The position numbers were made by a program, and so were the translations under genes. Shown here in pieces: positions 25,685 through 35,526 of a DNA stretch of 64,000 nt; position 1 is the stretch's first letter, and every line of letters begins with the position of its first letter. The notes below the pieces were generated by a model. The model did no database searches. It was not told the DNA's origin and saw only the letters and a program-made list of their open reading frames with translations. The DNA is from Algoriphagus machipongonensis (GTDB taxonomy: Bacteria > Bacteroidota > Bacteroidia > Cytophagales > Cyclobacteriaceae), in assembly GCF_000166275.1 (NCBI RefSeq), contig NZ_CM001023.1, positions 3,599,001 to 3,663,000 on the forward strand, written 5' to 3'.

Positions 25685-27253
25685 ATGAAAGTAACCAAAT
25701 TCCTTCTTAGCTTTTTCATCTTTTCATTTTCACTACTTTCATTTACCCAGGCACAGACATGGGAAGTTTATGATGAGAATTTCAAACTCAATTCACGCTT
25801 AATCTATGACCAGGTAGAGATTTTAAGTGAAACTGTTCGGATTGGAAAAAAAGACTCTGTTTTAAGCTTGCTTTCTCCTAATCTTAGCCCTGCCATTTCT
25901 CTTAAAGGAACTGAGGTTTATCAATATTTATCTCCCTGGATTTTGGTCAAAGGCCCTGAGGGTATTGGCGCATTTCACGAGTATGGACAGCAGGCCCTTC
26001 CTCTAGAATATGATGAAATACAGACTTACTTTAATTTATTGCTCGCTAGAAAAGGGAATGAATTCTGGGTCTTTGAAAAGGGAAGTGGTAAAACCACTGC
26101 ATTAGGCACTTTAGATTGGGCAAAATTCACCAAAACCGGGATGCTTTTAACGAAATCCAGTGATGGATATTCTATACCATTATCCAATGCCGGATCTAAA
26201 ACTTTCGAACTATTAGAAGATTCCGAAGGCGATTATTTACTAGCAAAGGAGCCTACTGGTTACGGCCTTATCAACCGAGAAGGGGATTATGTTATGGATC
26301 CCGTAGTGGATCAATTAGAGCATAACAAAGGCAACTTTTACTTTGGCTATGACGAGAATCAGTATTTGCTTTTGGAGGGCGGCGACCTAAAAGCTAATGT
26401 GCGATATAACTCCTTCCATAAAATCACACTTGAGAATGGCCTCATGTTGGAATACATCCATGGAAAACTTCGCAGAGTCATGGAAGAAGACGGGATTTTG
26501 CTTGATGCTGTAGGGATAGAAGAGGTAACTATCATTGGTGAAAACCTATACAATGTCAGATTTAGAGATGGAAACCTGGGGCTGTTAAGCAAGTCTGGTT
26601 GGTTAGTAAGACCAAATTCACCGTTGAAATCTATTCAGATGGGATCTGACGGACTATTTCCTGCAAGTGATGGTAATGCAGCAGGGTTTGTAAATTCCAT
26701 GGGAGAATGGGTTGTTCAACCACAATTCGCACAAGTCACTTTATTTTCAGAATCATTAGCAGCCTATTCCAATGGTGGAAACTGGGGATTACTTCAAACT
26801 GACGGTACGATCTTAACCCAGCCTTCTTGGGATGAAATCAAAGCTTTCCAAAAAGGATTTGCTATTGCTAGAGCGAATGAAAGCTATTACTTATTAAACA
26901 GTCAGGGGAACCCGATTAACCAAGAGCCTTTAGATCAAATTCTACTTACAAGCGATGGTAACTTTTTAGTGGAAAAAGAAGGGAAATATGGAATTCTTGA
27001 TTCTTCTGGTACTGAAATGATCCCTACAGAATTTGATAATATCCAGAGAGATGGGAAAGATAGAATCATCGTACGTAAGGATGGTAAAACTGGCTTAATC
27101 TCAGATTCCGGAGAAATTTTGTTACCTCTTGCTTTTGAAGAGCTTATCTTGGATACTGAGGCGAACAGAGTACTCACCAAGAACCTTTACGAACCTGTGG
27201 TAGTCGTAGAAGCTGAGGAAGAAGGGAAAAGGAGAAATAAAAAAAGGAACTGA
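25685..27253 (+). CDS. WG-repeat protein, exported
   Basis: The product is 522 aa with a Sec signal peptide (about 1-23, ending TQAQ). The body is a chain of WG-type repeats, about 40-55 residues each, seen as units like GYGLINREGDYVMDP, GNLGLLSKSGWLVRP, NWGLLQTDGTILTQP and KYGILDSSGTEMIP. These repeats form an open beta structure in surface or periplasmic proteins of Bacteroidota; the function is generally unknown. The C-terminus is basic (KRRNKKRN). It has its own upstream terminator from hemA and a terminator overlapping its stop. Confidence 0.85.
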   Translation: MKVTKFLLSFFIFSFSLLSFTQAQTWEVYDENFKLNSRLIYDQVEILSETVRIGKKDSVLSLLSPNLSPAISLKGTEVYQYLSPWILVKGPEGIGAFHEYGQQALPLEYDEIQTYFNLLLARKGNEFWVFEKGSGKTTALGTLDWAKFTKTGMLLTKSSDGYSIPLSNAGSKTFELLEDSEGDYLLAKEPTGYGLINREGDYVMDPVVDQLEHNKGNFYFGYDENQYLLLEGGDLKANVRYNSFHKITLENGLMLEYIHGKLRRVMEEDGILLDAVGIEEVTIIGENLYNVRFRDGNLGLLSKSGWLVRPNSPLKSIQMGSDGLFPASDGNAAGFVNSMGEWVVQPQFAQVTLFSESLAAYSNGGNWGLLQTDGTILTQPSWDEIKAFQKGFAIARANESYYLLNSQGNPINQEPLDQILLTSDGNFLVEKEGKYGILDSSGTEMIPTEFDNIQRDGKDRIIVRKDGKTGLISDSGEILLPLAFEELILDTEANRVLTKNLYEPVVVVEAEEEGKRRNKKRN

Positions 27254-27267
27254 TTTAGTTCCTTTTT
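27241..27267. terminator. Bidirectional terminator overlapping the WG-gene stop
   Basis: Stem AAAAAGGAAC / GTTCCTTTTT with a 7-nt loop. Its left arm is within the last codons of the WG gene, and the T-run serves that gene; the reverse strand also ends in T-rich sequence and can serve floA, whose stop is 7 bp away. Confidence 0.87.
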
Positions 27268-27273
27268 TTAATC

Positions 27274-28281
27274 TTATTTCTTGTCTGACTTCCCTTTGTT
27301 GGAGTCTTTGTTTTCATCGGATTTTGATATGGAATCTCTCATGGAAGTATCTGATTTAATATTTTCCATTCTATAATAATCCATCACTCCTAACTGACCA
27401 CTTCTAAAGGCTTCGGCCAATGCTTTTGGAACCTCTGCCTCAGCTTCCACAACTTTAGCGCGCATCTCCACATTTTTAGCACGCATCTCTTGCTCCAGGG
27501 CAACAGCCATAGCTCTTCTTTCCTCTGCTTTAGCTTCAGCAACTTTCAAATCAGCAGATGCTTGGTCTATTTGAAGCTTCGCACCAATGTTAGTTCCCAC
27601 ATCAATATCTGCAATATCAATGGATAGAATTTCAAATGCAGTTCCAGCATCCAATCCTCTCTCCAGAACCAATTTCGAAATCTTATCGGGGTTTTCCAGC
27701 ACACTTTTATGATTGGAAGCGGAGCCGATAGATGTAACGATTCCTTCACCCACTCTAGCCAAAATAGTTTCTTCGCCTGCACCGCCGACAAGCTGGGCAA
27801 TATTCGCACGAACAGTCACTCTTGCTTTAGCTATCAGTTGAATTCCATCTGCAGCAACAGCTGCGACATTTGGAGTATTAATCACCTTTGGGTTTACAGA
27901 AATCTGAACCGCCTCAAAAACATCTCTACCGGCAAGGTCAATTGCCGTGGCCTGCTTAAAGGACAAATTGATATTTGCTTTGTCCGCAGAAATCAATGCT
28001 CTGATAACATTGGGCACATTTCCCCCAGCCAGATAATGCGTCTCCAGATCATTGGTGGTTAATTCCAATCCTGCTTTGGTAGCAGTAATCAATGAATTGA
28101 CAACTATACTTGGTGGGACTTTTCTAATTCTCATTCCCACTAACTCTAATAAGCCAACTCTGACATTAGAAAACTGTGCAGTAATCCAAAGATTTACCGG
28201 CACAAAGTAGAGGAAAATAAAAAGTAAGACTATGCCTGCGAGAGCAGCCACGAGGATAAACATTGAACTATTTGGATCCAT
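27274..28281 (-). CDS. floA: Flotillin-like protein FloA (SPFH family)
   Basis: The product is 335 aa. A single N-terminal membrane hairpin (about 6-28) precedes an SPFH domain, then a long Ala/Glu-rich coiled coil ([16 protein letters not shown]). The C-terminus is charged, rich in Ser, Asp and Lys. FloA-type proteins build membrane microdomain scaffolds on the cytosolic face of the inner membrane. It is translated 3 bp after an NfeD-family gene, the usual bacterial pairing. No defect is visible. Confidence 0.95.
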   Translation of the reverse strand: MDPNSSMFILVAALAGIVLLFIFLYFVPVNLWITAQFSNVRVGLLELVGMRIRKVPPSIVVNSLITATKAGLELTTNDLETHYLAGGNVPNVIRALISADKANINLSFKQATAIDLAGRDVFEAVQISVNPKVINTPNVAAVAADGIQLIAKARVTVRANIAQLVGGAGEETILARVGEGIVTSIGSASNHKSVLENPDKISKLVLERGLDAGTAFEILSIDIADIDVGTNIGAKLQIDQASADLKVAEAKAEERRAMAVALEQEMRAKNVEMRAKVVEAEAEVPKALAEAFRSGQLGVMDYYRMENIKSDTSMRDSISKSDENKDSNKGKSDKK

Positions 28282-28284
28282 AAT

Positions 28285-28743
28285 TTATTTGACTAAAATT
28301 TTATTGTTTTCAATTTTGATAATAGTAATATCGGAGCCTACCATTATAAATCCAGACTCGGATTTTACCTCATATATTTTCTCAGAAAACTGAGCTTTTC
28401 CTATTGGTTTGATATCTGAAATGGCCTTACCGGGCATCCCTACTTGCAAGCCGGATGTTCTTCCGTCAAAAGCTCCTCCCTTACTCGTAGTTTTTAATGA
28501 ATACTTATTCCAGACTCCTGATCTAAAACTGTAAACAATAGCAGCTACATTTAATAAAGCAGCAATGCTGGTCACAAACCAAGCGGTCCCAGCATCAAAA
28601 CTTAAAAATGCATACCCTACCCCCATCAGGCTGACAACCAAGCCAAAAATTCCTACGATGGTTGTCCCCGGAACGAAAAGAACCTCCGCCACCATAAGGG
28701 TAAGGCCAATCAGCAATAAAGTAATCAGGATAACTATTGTCAT
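28285..28743 (-). CDS. NfeD family short membrane protein
   Basis: The product is 152 aa: three to four transmembrane segments at the N-terminus with VPGTTIVGIFGLV, then a short beta-barrel (OB-fold-like) C-terminal domain with GMPGKAISDIKPIGKAQF. NfeD proteins partner with SPFH/flotillin proteins, and this gene lies directly upstream of floA, the standard order. This is the short version without the ClpP-like protease domain. Confidence 0.9.
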   Translation of the reverse strand: MTIVILITLLLIGLTLMVAEVLFVPGTTIVGIFGLVVSLMGVGYAFLSFDAGTAWFVTSIAALLNVAAIVYSFRSGVWNKYSLKTTSKGGAFDGRTSGLQVGMPGKAISDIKPIGKAQFSEKIYEVKSESGFIMVGSDITIIKIENNKILVK

Positions 28744-28807
28744 TTCAGGTTTAAGTCTATTCCTAAAAATACAAGAATCCTACATAGGTAATCCTATAAA
28801 AATAAAA

Positions 28808-28829
28808 AAACCCGGAAAATTCCGGGTTT
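28808..28829 (-). terminator. Intrinsic terminator after proS
   Basis: AAACCCGGAA / TTCCGGGTTT palindrome with A-rich sequence on one side and T-rich on the other. It lies 5 bp past the proS stop on the minus strand, before the nfeD-floA pair. Confidence 0.85.
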
Positions 28830-28833
28830 ATTT

Positions 28834-30315
28834 TTAATAAGCTTTCGCAAAGTAAACTCTTCCTTCCGAAGGTTTACCTGTTAAAACGCAAGTCCCTTCT
28901 TCCTCTTTTCGAGCTAGAGGAATACAACGAATTGTTGCTTTCGTCAATTCCTTGATTTTATCTTCAGTTTCTGGAGTTCCATCCCAATGTGCTGAAATGA
29001 AACCACCTTTGTTTTCTAGCACATCTTTAAATTCTTCCCAAGTATTGACTTCAGTAGTTTTTTCTTCTCTGAAATCAAAAGCTTTCTTGTAAATCGCCTC
29101 TTGAATTTCTTCCAACATCCCTGAAATTTTTTCAGCAATTGGTTGAGAGGAAAGTTCAAACTGAGATTTGGTCAAATTATCTCTACGAGCAATCTCGATG
29201 GTTCCGTTTTCCAGATCTCTAGGTCCGATCGCAATTCTCAATGGGACACCTTTCAATTCATACTCAGCAAACTTCCATCCTGGCTTATGAGTATCACGAT
29301 TATCGTACTTCACAGAAATACCTACTTTTCGAAGCTCTGCCATGATTTCATTAGCTTTCTCAGAGATGGCATCAAACTCTTCCTCTTTTCTGTAAATCGG
29401 AACGATCACCACTTGAATTGGTGCCAATTTAGGAGGAAGCACCAAACCATTATCATCTGAGTGAGCCATAATCAGCGCTCCCATCAAACGGGTACTTACA
29501 CCCCATGAAGTTCCCCAAACGTAATCTAATTTACCATCTTTGGCAGCAAACTTTACATCAAAAGCCTTGGCGAAATTCTGTCCTAAGAAATGGGAGGTTC
29601 CTGCTTGTAAAGCTTTTCCATCCTGCATCATTGCCTCAATACATAATGTATCATCAGCACCCGCAAAACGCTCATTGGCACTTTTTCTACCTCTTACTAC
29701 AGGCAAAGCCATGAAGTCTTCAGCAAAAGTGGCATAAACATTCATCATTTGTAGGGTTTCAGCTTCTGCTTCCTTTGCAGTTGCGTGTGCAGTATGCCCT
29801 TCTTGCCATAGAAATTCAGCTGTCCTCAAGAATAATCGAGTACGCATTTCCCATCTAACAACATTTGCCCACTGATTCACTAATAGTGGAAGATCTCGGT
29901 AAGATTGGATCCAATTCTTATAGGTACTCCAAATAACCGTTTCAGAAGTAGGTCTAACAATTAATTCCTCCTCAAGTTTAGCATCGGGATCAACAATCAC
30001 CCCTTCCCCATTTTCACCATTTTTCAACCTATAATGGGTGACTACCGCGCATTCTTTTGCAAAACCCTCCACATGGCTCGCCTCTTTGCTTAAGTAAGAT
30101 TTAGGAATGAAAAGTGGGAAATAAGCATTTGTATGGCCTGTTTCCTTGAACATCCTATCTAATTCAGCCTGCATTTTTTCCCAAATGGAGTAGCCATAAG
30201 GTTTAATCACCATACATCCTCTGACCGCAGAATTTTCTGCCAGATCGGCTCTTTTTACTAATTCGTTATACCAAAGTGAATAATCTTCACTTCTCTTAGG
30301 TAGTCCTTTACTCAT
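28834..30315 (-). CDS. proS: Prolyl-tRNA synthetase, short archaeal/eukaryotic-type
   Basis: The product is 493 aa, the length of the class II ProS type without the editing insert found in the long bacterial form. It charges tRNA-Pro with proline. Class II motifs are visible: motif 2 in [22 protein letters not shown], motif 3 near the IGPRDLENG region, and the C-terminal zinc-binding-like domain of this type with C-x-based segments ([14 protein letters not shown]). Monocistronic, with its own hairpin terminator and a candidate promoter at 30366. Confidence 0.97.
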   Translation of the reverse strand: MSKGLPKRSEDYSLWYNELVKRADLAENSAVRGCMVIKPYGYSIWEKMQAELDRMFKETGHTNAYFPLFIPKSYLSKEASHVEGFAKECAVVTHYRLKNGENGEGVIVDPDAKLEEELIVRPTSETVIWSTYKNWIQSYRDLPLLVNQWANVVRWEMRTRLFLRTAEFLWQEGHTAHATAKEAEAETLQMMNVYATFAEDFMALPVVRGRKSANERFAGADDTLCIEAMMQDGKALQAGTSHFLGQNFAKAFDVKFAAKDGKLDYVWGTSWGVSTRLMGALIMAHSDDNGLVLPPKLAPIQVVIVPIYRKEEEFDAISEKANEIMAELRKVGISVKYDNRDTHKPGWKFAEYELKGVPLRIAIGPRDLENGTIEIARRDNLTKSQFELSSQPIAEKISGMLEEIQEAIYKKAFDFREEKTTEVNTWEEFKDVLENKGGFISAHWDGTPETEDKIKELTKATIRCIPLARKEEEGTCVLTGKPSEGRVYFAKAY

Positions 30316-30365
30316 TATAATTGATTGAGTTAATTATTTCTGTATTTTTGTTAAATTGAGCAAGG

Positions 30366-30373
30366 CAAATATA
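30366..30373 (-). promoter_or_regulatory. Candidate Bacteroidota -7 promoter element for proS
   Basis: On the minus strand the bases read TATATTTG, fitting the Bacteroidota consensus TAnnTTTG, about 50 bp before the proS ATG. A TTTTTG lies just upstream, but no clear -33 TTG at normal spacing is seen. Confidence 0.35.
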
Positions 30374-30435
30374 AAGCAAAAAGTATAACCCTTCACCTTT
30401 GCTCACGTATAAGAAAGTAACAATCAACTTCAACT

Positions 30436-31764
30436 ATGAAGAAAATATCCATACTATCAACATCTTTATTCCTTGGAGCGCTAGCAATGAGTGCTTGTAG
30501 CACTAGCCAGTACGCAAACTCCGGAGGACAGGATAACATGTACTTTATGGCTTCTGATGCTAAGTTAGCAACAGAATACGCTGTACAGAACAATAATCCT
30601 GAGTCTTTTGAGAGTCTTGGCTCTGTGAATTTAGATACATACCCAAATGAAAATTTCAGTTCAAAAAATGTAAACCCTGAGTATATCGCTAAATACTCTA
30701 ATACGGAAGAAGTATCTTCTGATGATATGGTTTACTTTGATGAAGGTGGAGATGTATCCAGTGAAGGTGATATCAATGCCTATAACGATTACAGAGTTAA
30801 TCAAGGAAATTCTAACAACGGAAACTTTGGAAATAGCTTCTTCCCTACCATGTCATTCAGCATGGGTTATATGGGAGGATTTAGCCCATGGGGCTATGGC
30901 TATATGCCTTTCTATGAACCATTCATGATGCCGGGTTATATGTATCCGTCTTATGGATTTGGGTTTAGACCTGGATTCAGTATGGGAATCAACATTGGAT
31001 TTGGAATAGGCTTTGGCTCTTTCTGGGGTCCAAGTTATGCTTGGGGCGGTTACCCTGGTTACGGTTGGGGTGGTTATCCTAGCTATGGCTGGGGAGGTTA
31101 TCCTGGTTATATAAATAGACCAATCTATGTTCTTCCAGGTGGAGAATATGGTGACAGAAGAATCGTTAGAGGCGCTAGAAGCACAAGAGGTGCTGGTTTA
31201 GCAAATGCATCTAACGCAAGAAGTTCAGCTATCTTACCAAATACTTCAAGAGCTCAAGCAAGAAATGCTGCTGTAAATTCTCCTAGAAATAGAAGCTTGG
31301 TTAGCGGTTCTAATAATAGCTCAAGAGTAACTTCAAGAGACTTTGGGAATTCTCAAAATGACTATTACACAAGTAGATCTAGAGTTGGAACTACAAGAAA
31401 TGTAAGCTCTCCAGCTGTAAACAGAACTCCTACTAGAACTACTCGAAGTGCAATGCCTAGTTCTAGACCTAGCTATACGAGAAACAACGTTAGAACTTCT
31501 AATGCTTATAACAACTCTACTAGAAACAACAGAGGCTATACTAATTCAAGACCATCATACAATAGATCTTCTAGCCCTTCTTATAATAGAAGTAACATTC
31601 CGGCAAGAAGAACACCAACTTATAGTCCATCCAGAACTACTAGCCCTACCAGATCAACCATGTCTACACCAAGTAGATCATCTGGAAGCAGCGTAAGTAC
31701 TGGATCAAGGAGTAGCGGGAGCTCAGTCTCCAGAGGATCATCACGAGGAGGAAGGGGAAATTAA
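30436..31764 (+). CDS. Low-complexity Gly/Tyr- and Ser/Arg-rich lipoprotein
   Basis: The product is 442 aa with lipobox Cys21 (LAMSAC). After a short ordered part with acidic residues (about 22-130), a Gly/Tyr/Trp/Phe-rich part (about 140-225) ends in three GGYPxYGW units. The last 200 residues are Arg, Ser, Asn and Thr-rich with poly-basic character. The gene is full length, ends in a terminator and follows normal codon use, so it is a real surface or periplasmic lipoprotein of unknown function. The basic tail could bind acidic polymers or the cell wall; this is only inference. Confidence 0.75.
   Translation: MKKISILSTSLFLGALAMSACSTSQYANSGGQDNMYFMASDAKLATEYAVQNNNPESFESLGSVNLDTYPNENFSSKNVNPEYIAKYSNTEEVSSDDMVYFDEGGDVSSEGDINAYNDYRVNQGNSNNGNFGNSFFPTMSFSMGYMGGFSPWGYGYMPFYEPFMMPGYMYPSYGFGFRPGFSMGINIGFGIGFGSFWGPSYAWGGYPGYGWGGYPSYGWGGYPGYINRPIYVLPGGEYGDRRIVRGARSTRGAGLANASNARSSAILPNTSRAQARNAAVNSPRNRSLVSGSNNSSRVTSRDFGNSQNDYYTSRSRVGTTRNVSSPAVNRTPTRTTRSAMPSSRPSYTRNNVRTSNAYNNSTRNNRGYTNSRPSYNRSSSPSYNRSNIPARRTPTYSPSRTTSPTRSTMSTPSRSSGSSVSTGSRSSGSSVSRGSSRGGRGN
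31045..31110 (+). repeat. Tandem 24-bp repeat encoding GGYPxYGW units
   Basis: Two full 24-bp units (31045-31068, 31069-31092) and a partial third (31093-31110) encode GGYPGYGW, GGYPSYGW and GGYPGY. Copies differ at third codon positions, so the peptide is more conserved than the DNA. Confidence 0.88.
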
Positions 31765-31778
31765 TTCCCCTTTTTTTT
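31752..31778 (+). terminator. Intrinsic terminator after the Gly/Tyr-rich lipoprotein gene
   Basis: AAGGGGAA / TTCCCCTT stem with a 5-nt spacer followed by a run of eight T. The left arm is inside the last codons of the gene. Confidence 0.9.
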
Positions 31779-31840
31779 GAATTAATTTAACCTACTCTAC
31801 CACTTCCTACGTTATTTTACTAAACCAATAAAACGATTCA

Positions 31841-33352
31841 ATGAGGTTAACATTCCTTATTTTCTCTTGTATAATTATATCCAGTTCTACCCTATTCGCG
31901 CAGAGTGGGTATTTCGAAGATGCTTATAGATTTAGCCATGTTCAATCCAATGGTTCTTCCAGAATCATGGGGATAGGTGGGGCTCAGTGGTCTATAGGTG
32001 GTGATGTATCAAATATAGCCGGTAACCCAGCCGGGCTTGGTTTCTTTAGGACTTCTGAAGCAAGCCTCTCAATTGGATATTCGGACTGGAAAGTAAACAC
32101 CAGTTATTTAGATCAAAATAAGTCATACAATACGACTAATTTTCACATCCCTAATCTTAGCTATGTCATGGCCAACCCCAAAACAGATCTGTCAAGGGGA
32201 GCTTTTAAAGGTGGGGCATTCGGAATTAGTTTACAAAGAGTAGCCAACTTCAATACTGAATATGGTTATTACTCTGACGAACTTGGAAACACATCCATTA
32301 TCGATTTCTACATTCAAGATGCTTTTGGGATACCAGAATCTCAGATAGAATCTTTTGGATTGACAGGCATGGCATACCAGACCTACCAGATTAACCCTGT
32401 CCTATTTGACGAAAATGGTAACCCTATCAATAATCCTGATACTTATGATTCATTTGTCACCGGATTCCCGTTTCAGGATGAAAATGTAAGACAAGAAGGA
32501 AGTTCAAATCAGTTGACATTTGGTTATGGAGCCAATTTCAATCATAAGATTTTTGTGGGTGGATCAGTAGGTATAAGAAACCTTTCTTTTACCTCAATAA
32601 AATCCTACAACGAAGAATTCCCAGATGGACCATTGATTAATTCCTCTCTAACAGAAAGGTTATATATAAATGGTTCGGGGATTAATGTCAATTTAGGTTT
32701 GATCTACAAACCCATTGATTATTTGAATTTTGGGTTCACTTTCCAAACCCCAACTTGGTATGCGTTTAATGAGGAGTATGAAGCAGCAATGTCTGCTAAC
32801 TATGATAATTTTAACTACGAACCAGAAGACACTATACTTGGCTACACTGAAGCTTTTTCAGATTACTTAGTGAGTTCATATGGTCTTAACACCCCACTCA
32901 AACTTGGGGGTGGAGCAACTTTTTTCTTCGGAAAGAATGGGTTTATTTCTGCAGATGTAGATTGGGTTGATTATTCAGCAGCCAATTTAAAAAGTAGAGA
33001 TTTCAATGAAGGGCCAGACAATGAAGCCATCAAAAGTACCTACACCAGCACAATCAATTATCGTGTTGGAGCAGAATTTAAGTTTAATGTCTTAAGAGTC
33101 CGTGGTGGTTACGCCTATTATGGTGACCCTATTGCAAACTCTAACTTTGACCGCAGCACCAATCAAATTACTGGTGGCCTAGGAGCTAGATTCAATAAGT
33201 TTTCGGTTGACTTTACAGTGATAAATCAGAAATCCAACAATCTATATAGTAGCTACCAAGTTTTAGATGCTCAAAACAATAACATTGGCCCAGTGACCTC
33301 ATTAGAAAACAGAATTTTCACAGGTATGCTAACGCTTGGACTTAGTTTTTAA
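31841..33352 (+). CDS. FadL/OMPP1-like outer-membrane porin
   Basis: The product is 503 aa with a signal peptide ending LFAQ (about 1-20). The N-terminal SRIMGIGGAQWSIGGDVSNIAGNPAGLG is the hallmark of the OMPP1/FadL-like family in Bacteroidota, and the rest alternates as amphipathic beta strands ending in a terminal Phe (TLGLSF). Members are 14-stranded channels for hydrophobic compounds; Bacteroidota versions are sometimes mislabelled haemin receptors. It ends 11 bp inside the convergent aroK gene, whose coding region holds its terminator. Confidence 0.82.
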   Translation: MRLTFLIFSCIIISSSTLFAQSGYFEDAYRFSHVQSNGSSRIMGIGGAQWSIGGDVSNIAGNPAGLGFFRTSEASLSIGYSDWKVNTSYLDQNKSYNTTNFHIPNLSYVMANPKTDLSRGAFKGGAFGISLQRVANFNTEYGYYSDELGNTSIIDFYIQDAFGIPESQIESFGLTGMAYQTYQINPVLFDENGNPINNPDTYDSFVTGFPFQDENVRQEGSSNQLTFGYGANFNHKIFVGGSVGIRNLSFTSIKSYNEEFPDGPLINSSLTERLYINGSGINVNLGLIYKPIDYLNFGFTFQTPTWYAFNEEYEAAMSANYDNFNYEPEDTILGYTEAFSDYLVSSYGLNTPLKLGGGATFFFGKNGFISADVDWVDYSAANLKSRDFNEGPDNEAIKSTYTSTINYRVGAEFKFNVLRVRGGYAYYGDPIANSNFDRSTNQITGGLGARFNKFSVDFTVINQKSNNLYSSYQVLDAQNNNIGPVTSLENRIFTGMLTLGLSF

Positions 33353-33872
33353 TCAATTTTATTAATTCAGACATTAAAAGCTCAGTGGAAAAATCTCCTC
33401 CACTGAGCTTTATTTTTGCCTGGTCATAATAAAATTCTCTATCAGCAAGTAGGCTCTTCAGCTTTAAGGTGATCTCTCCATGTCCTAGATCCTTGAACAT
33501 AGGTCTATGCTGTAGCTTTGGCAAACTCAACCTTTCAGAAATCTCCTCTAATGGAACATCCAGATAAACGGATGCACCTTGCTTGTTTATTATATCCATG
33601 TTGTCATTGAAGCAAGGGCAACCTCCACCAGAGGCAAGAACGAGGGATTCTTGAGATGACATGACTTCTATTAATGTTTCTGTTTCCCATTCTCTGAATC
33701 TCCCTTCTCCAAAATCATTAAAAATATCGGGGATCTTCATCTGGAATTTCTTTTCGATTAATTGGTCCAAATCATAATATGGAAAATCTAAAGCAGTGGC
33801 CAATTGCCTTCCAAAAGTACTTTTACCTGATCCAGGTAAACCAACCAAAACAACTTTCAGAAAATCGTTCAT
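33342..33872 (-). CDS. aroK: Shikimate kinase
   Basis: The product is 176 aa. It phosphorylates shikimate at O3 using ATP in the aromatic pathway. P-loop GLPGSGKST is at 11-19, the shikimate-binding Asp at YDLDQLIE, FR.WE (FREWETE) and GGGCPC region in the middle, and the lid Arg region at RPMF. Its start overlaps the DoxX-type gene by 4 bp (ATGA), forming the third gene of an operon. A hairpin terminator for the opposite strand lies within its 3' coding region. Confidence 0.95.
   Translation of the reverse strand: MNDFLKVVLVGLPGSGKSTFGRQLATALDFPYYDLDQLIEKKFQMKIPDIFNDFGEGRFREWETETLIEVMSSQESLVLASGGGCPCFNDNMDIINKQGASVYLDVPLEEISERLSLPKLQHRPMFKDLGHGEITLKLKSLLADREFYYDQAKIKLSGGDFSTELLMSELIKLIKN
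33377..33411 (+). terminator. Terminator of FadL-like gene embedded in aroK coding sequence
   Basis: Perfect 13-bp stem AAAGCTCAGTGGA / TCCACTGAGCTTT with a 9-nt loop, then ATTTTTG on the plus strand. It starts 25 bp past the FadL-like stop and lies wholly inside the convergent aroK frame. Confidence 0.82.
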
Positions 33873-34969
33873 GGCATAAATAAATCTATCACCTCAGCGG
33901 CATCAGGTGTATTGTTATCATGATATTTACCTATCACCACCCCATCTTTTAAAACCATAATACCTGGATTAGATCGGATCATTGTTTTTACAACAGTAGC
34001 ATCTGCTTGTAAGCCAGTAATCCCCCAACCACGGCTGCTGATCAAAGAATCTACTTCTTCTTGTGCTGCCGCAGCGACTAATACTACCTCCACAGGCGTA
34101 TTATTTAGATTTGTAACCAAAGCATCGATTTGCTCTAAGTTGGAAGAGCTCATTTTAGGCATATTGCTAACTAGAATCACCAATTTATTTCCAGTAAACA
34201 TTTCCGCAGAATAATCTCCGCTATCGTTCCAAACAGCAAAATCAGAGATTTTTGGTAGAGCTTCAGGGTTTTTCAAATTCATCTCGACAAACTCATAACT
34301 TTCATCAGAAGGATACTGATCAAATTCAACGGTCTCTCCACCCTTTTTCATCACATAGGTATATAGCAAAGGAGAAGATGGCTCCATGGCTCTAGGAATG
34401 TCCACACCTATCTTGTAAGCTCTGAAATCTATGAATGGAAGATTTCTAATCGCAAGGATTGATAGTATCAAAGAACTGACCAATGCAATTACTACTGTTA
34501 CCTTGGTCCATTTAGAGGAATAACGAGGTAAATCATCCTTAAAAATCAATAAAATCGTAATCAAGACTAATAGTATGATGTCCTTATAGAAAGATTCCCA
34601 TGGCGTCAATTTGATAGCATCTCCAAAACATCCGCAATCCGTGACCTTATTGAAATAAGCTGAATAAAATGTCAAGAAAGTAAAAAAGAGGATCATGGCT
34701 CCTAAAGACCAAACAGTGAATTTACTTTTCACTCCTAATATCAACATAACTCCTAAAGTCACCTCCAACACGACCAAAAACACACCGATTGGTAAGGCAA
34801 ATGGTTCTAGATATTGGAAAAACCCGGCAATGTCATTTGAAAAAACATCAAAATATTCTTCCAGTTTAATCGATGTACCGACAGGATCATTGACTTTAAT
34901 TAATCCTGAAAAGATGAATAATCCACCAACTAGGAACCTTAGCACCCATAAAAACCCATCTTTAATCAT
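33869..34969 (-). CDS. DoxX-type membrane protein with C-terminal periplasmic domain (BT_3928-like)
   Basis: The product is 366 aa. Four transmembrane segments at the N-terminus carry the DoxX pattern (LRFLVGGLFIFSGLIKVNDP, then FGD near CGCFGDAIKL), followed by a fifth TM segment and a C-terminal domain (about 190-366) that looks thioredoxin/AhpC-like (GWGITGLQADATVV, PGIMVLKDGVVIGKYHD) without a visible CxxC. The CGC may be a redox site in the membrane part. It overlaps DUF1599 upstream by 8 bp and aroK downstream by 4 bp. The function is not established. Confidence 0.85.
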   Translation of the reverse strand: MIKDGFLWVLRFLVGGLFIFSGLIKVNDPVGTSIKLEEYFDVFSNDIAGFFQYLEPFALPIGVFLVVLEVTLGVMLILGVKSKFTVWSLGAMILFFTFLTFYSAYFNKVTDCGCFGDAIKLTPWESFYKDIILLVLITILLIFKDDLPRYSSKWTKVTVVIALVSSLILSILAIRNLPFIDFRAYKIGVDIPRAMEPSSPLLYTYVMKKGGETVEFDQYPSDESYEFVEMNLKNPEALPKISDFAVWNDSGDYSAEMFTGNKLVILVSNMPKMSSSNLEQIDALVTNLNNTPVEVVLVAAAAQEEVDSLISSRGWGITGLQADATVVKTMIRSNPGIMVLKDGVVIGKYHDNNTPDAAEVIDLFMP

Positions 34970-35510
34970 GATGATATCCCAATTTAATTAAACAAAATAC
35001 TGCATAGTTAATCATGTCCTGGTAGTTAGCTTCGATTCCTTCTGAGACTAAAGTCTTACCAGCATTGTCCTCAATCTGTTTGACACGAAGGAGCTTCATC
35101 AAAATAATATCGGTTATAGAGCTCACTCTCATTTCTCTCCATGCCTCTCCATAGTCATGATTTTTATTTTCCAGCAATGCTTTGGTATCAGCTACCCATT
35201 GATCATAGCTAGGCTCTAAAACATCAAATGGGATTTCCATTCTCTCATCCTCCTGTAAACTGATTTGGAGCAAAGCAATCAGGCAATAATTGATGATTCC
35301 AACAAACTCATCTACGATTGGGTCATTTACTTTCTGATTTCCTTTTTCCTGGATAGATCTAATTCGTTGAGCTTTGATAAAAATTTGATCTGTAATCGAA
35401 GAAAGTCTCAAAATCCGCCAGGCCGTACCATAATCGATTGTTTTCTTGCGGAATAATTCTTTACAACGGGTAATAACTTGTGTATATTCGTTGCTAGTTA
35501 GCGTCTCCAA
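34962..35510 (-). CDS. DUF1599 protein with internal duplication
   Basis: The product is 182 aa. The start is a TTG at 35510 because a TAA closes the frame two codons upstream and no internal Met precedes the conserved part. It has two copies of the same repeat: TIDYGTAWRILRLSSITD near residue 22 and NHDYGEAWREMRVSSITD near residue 117, each about 60 residues. DUF1599 is a conserved Bacteroidota family often next to aroK or folP; its function is unknown. First gene of the DUF1599-DoxX-aroK operon. Confidence 0.85.
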   Translation of the reverse strand: METLTSNEYTQVITRCKELFRKKTIDYGTAWRILRLSSITDQIFIKAQRIRSIQEKGNQKVNDPIVDEFVGIINYCLIALLQISLQEDERMEIPFDVLEPSYDQWVADTKALLENKNHDYGEAWREMRVSSITDIILMKLLRVKQIEDNAGKTLVSEGIEANYQDMINYAVFCLIKLGYHHD

Positions 35511-35526
35511 ATTTTATTTTAGTTTA

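Noticed and set aside
31045..31110. CRISPR-like array.
   Set aside because: The units abut with no spacers, are in frame, and encode a peptide repeat inside a long gene.
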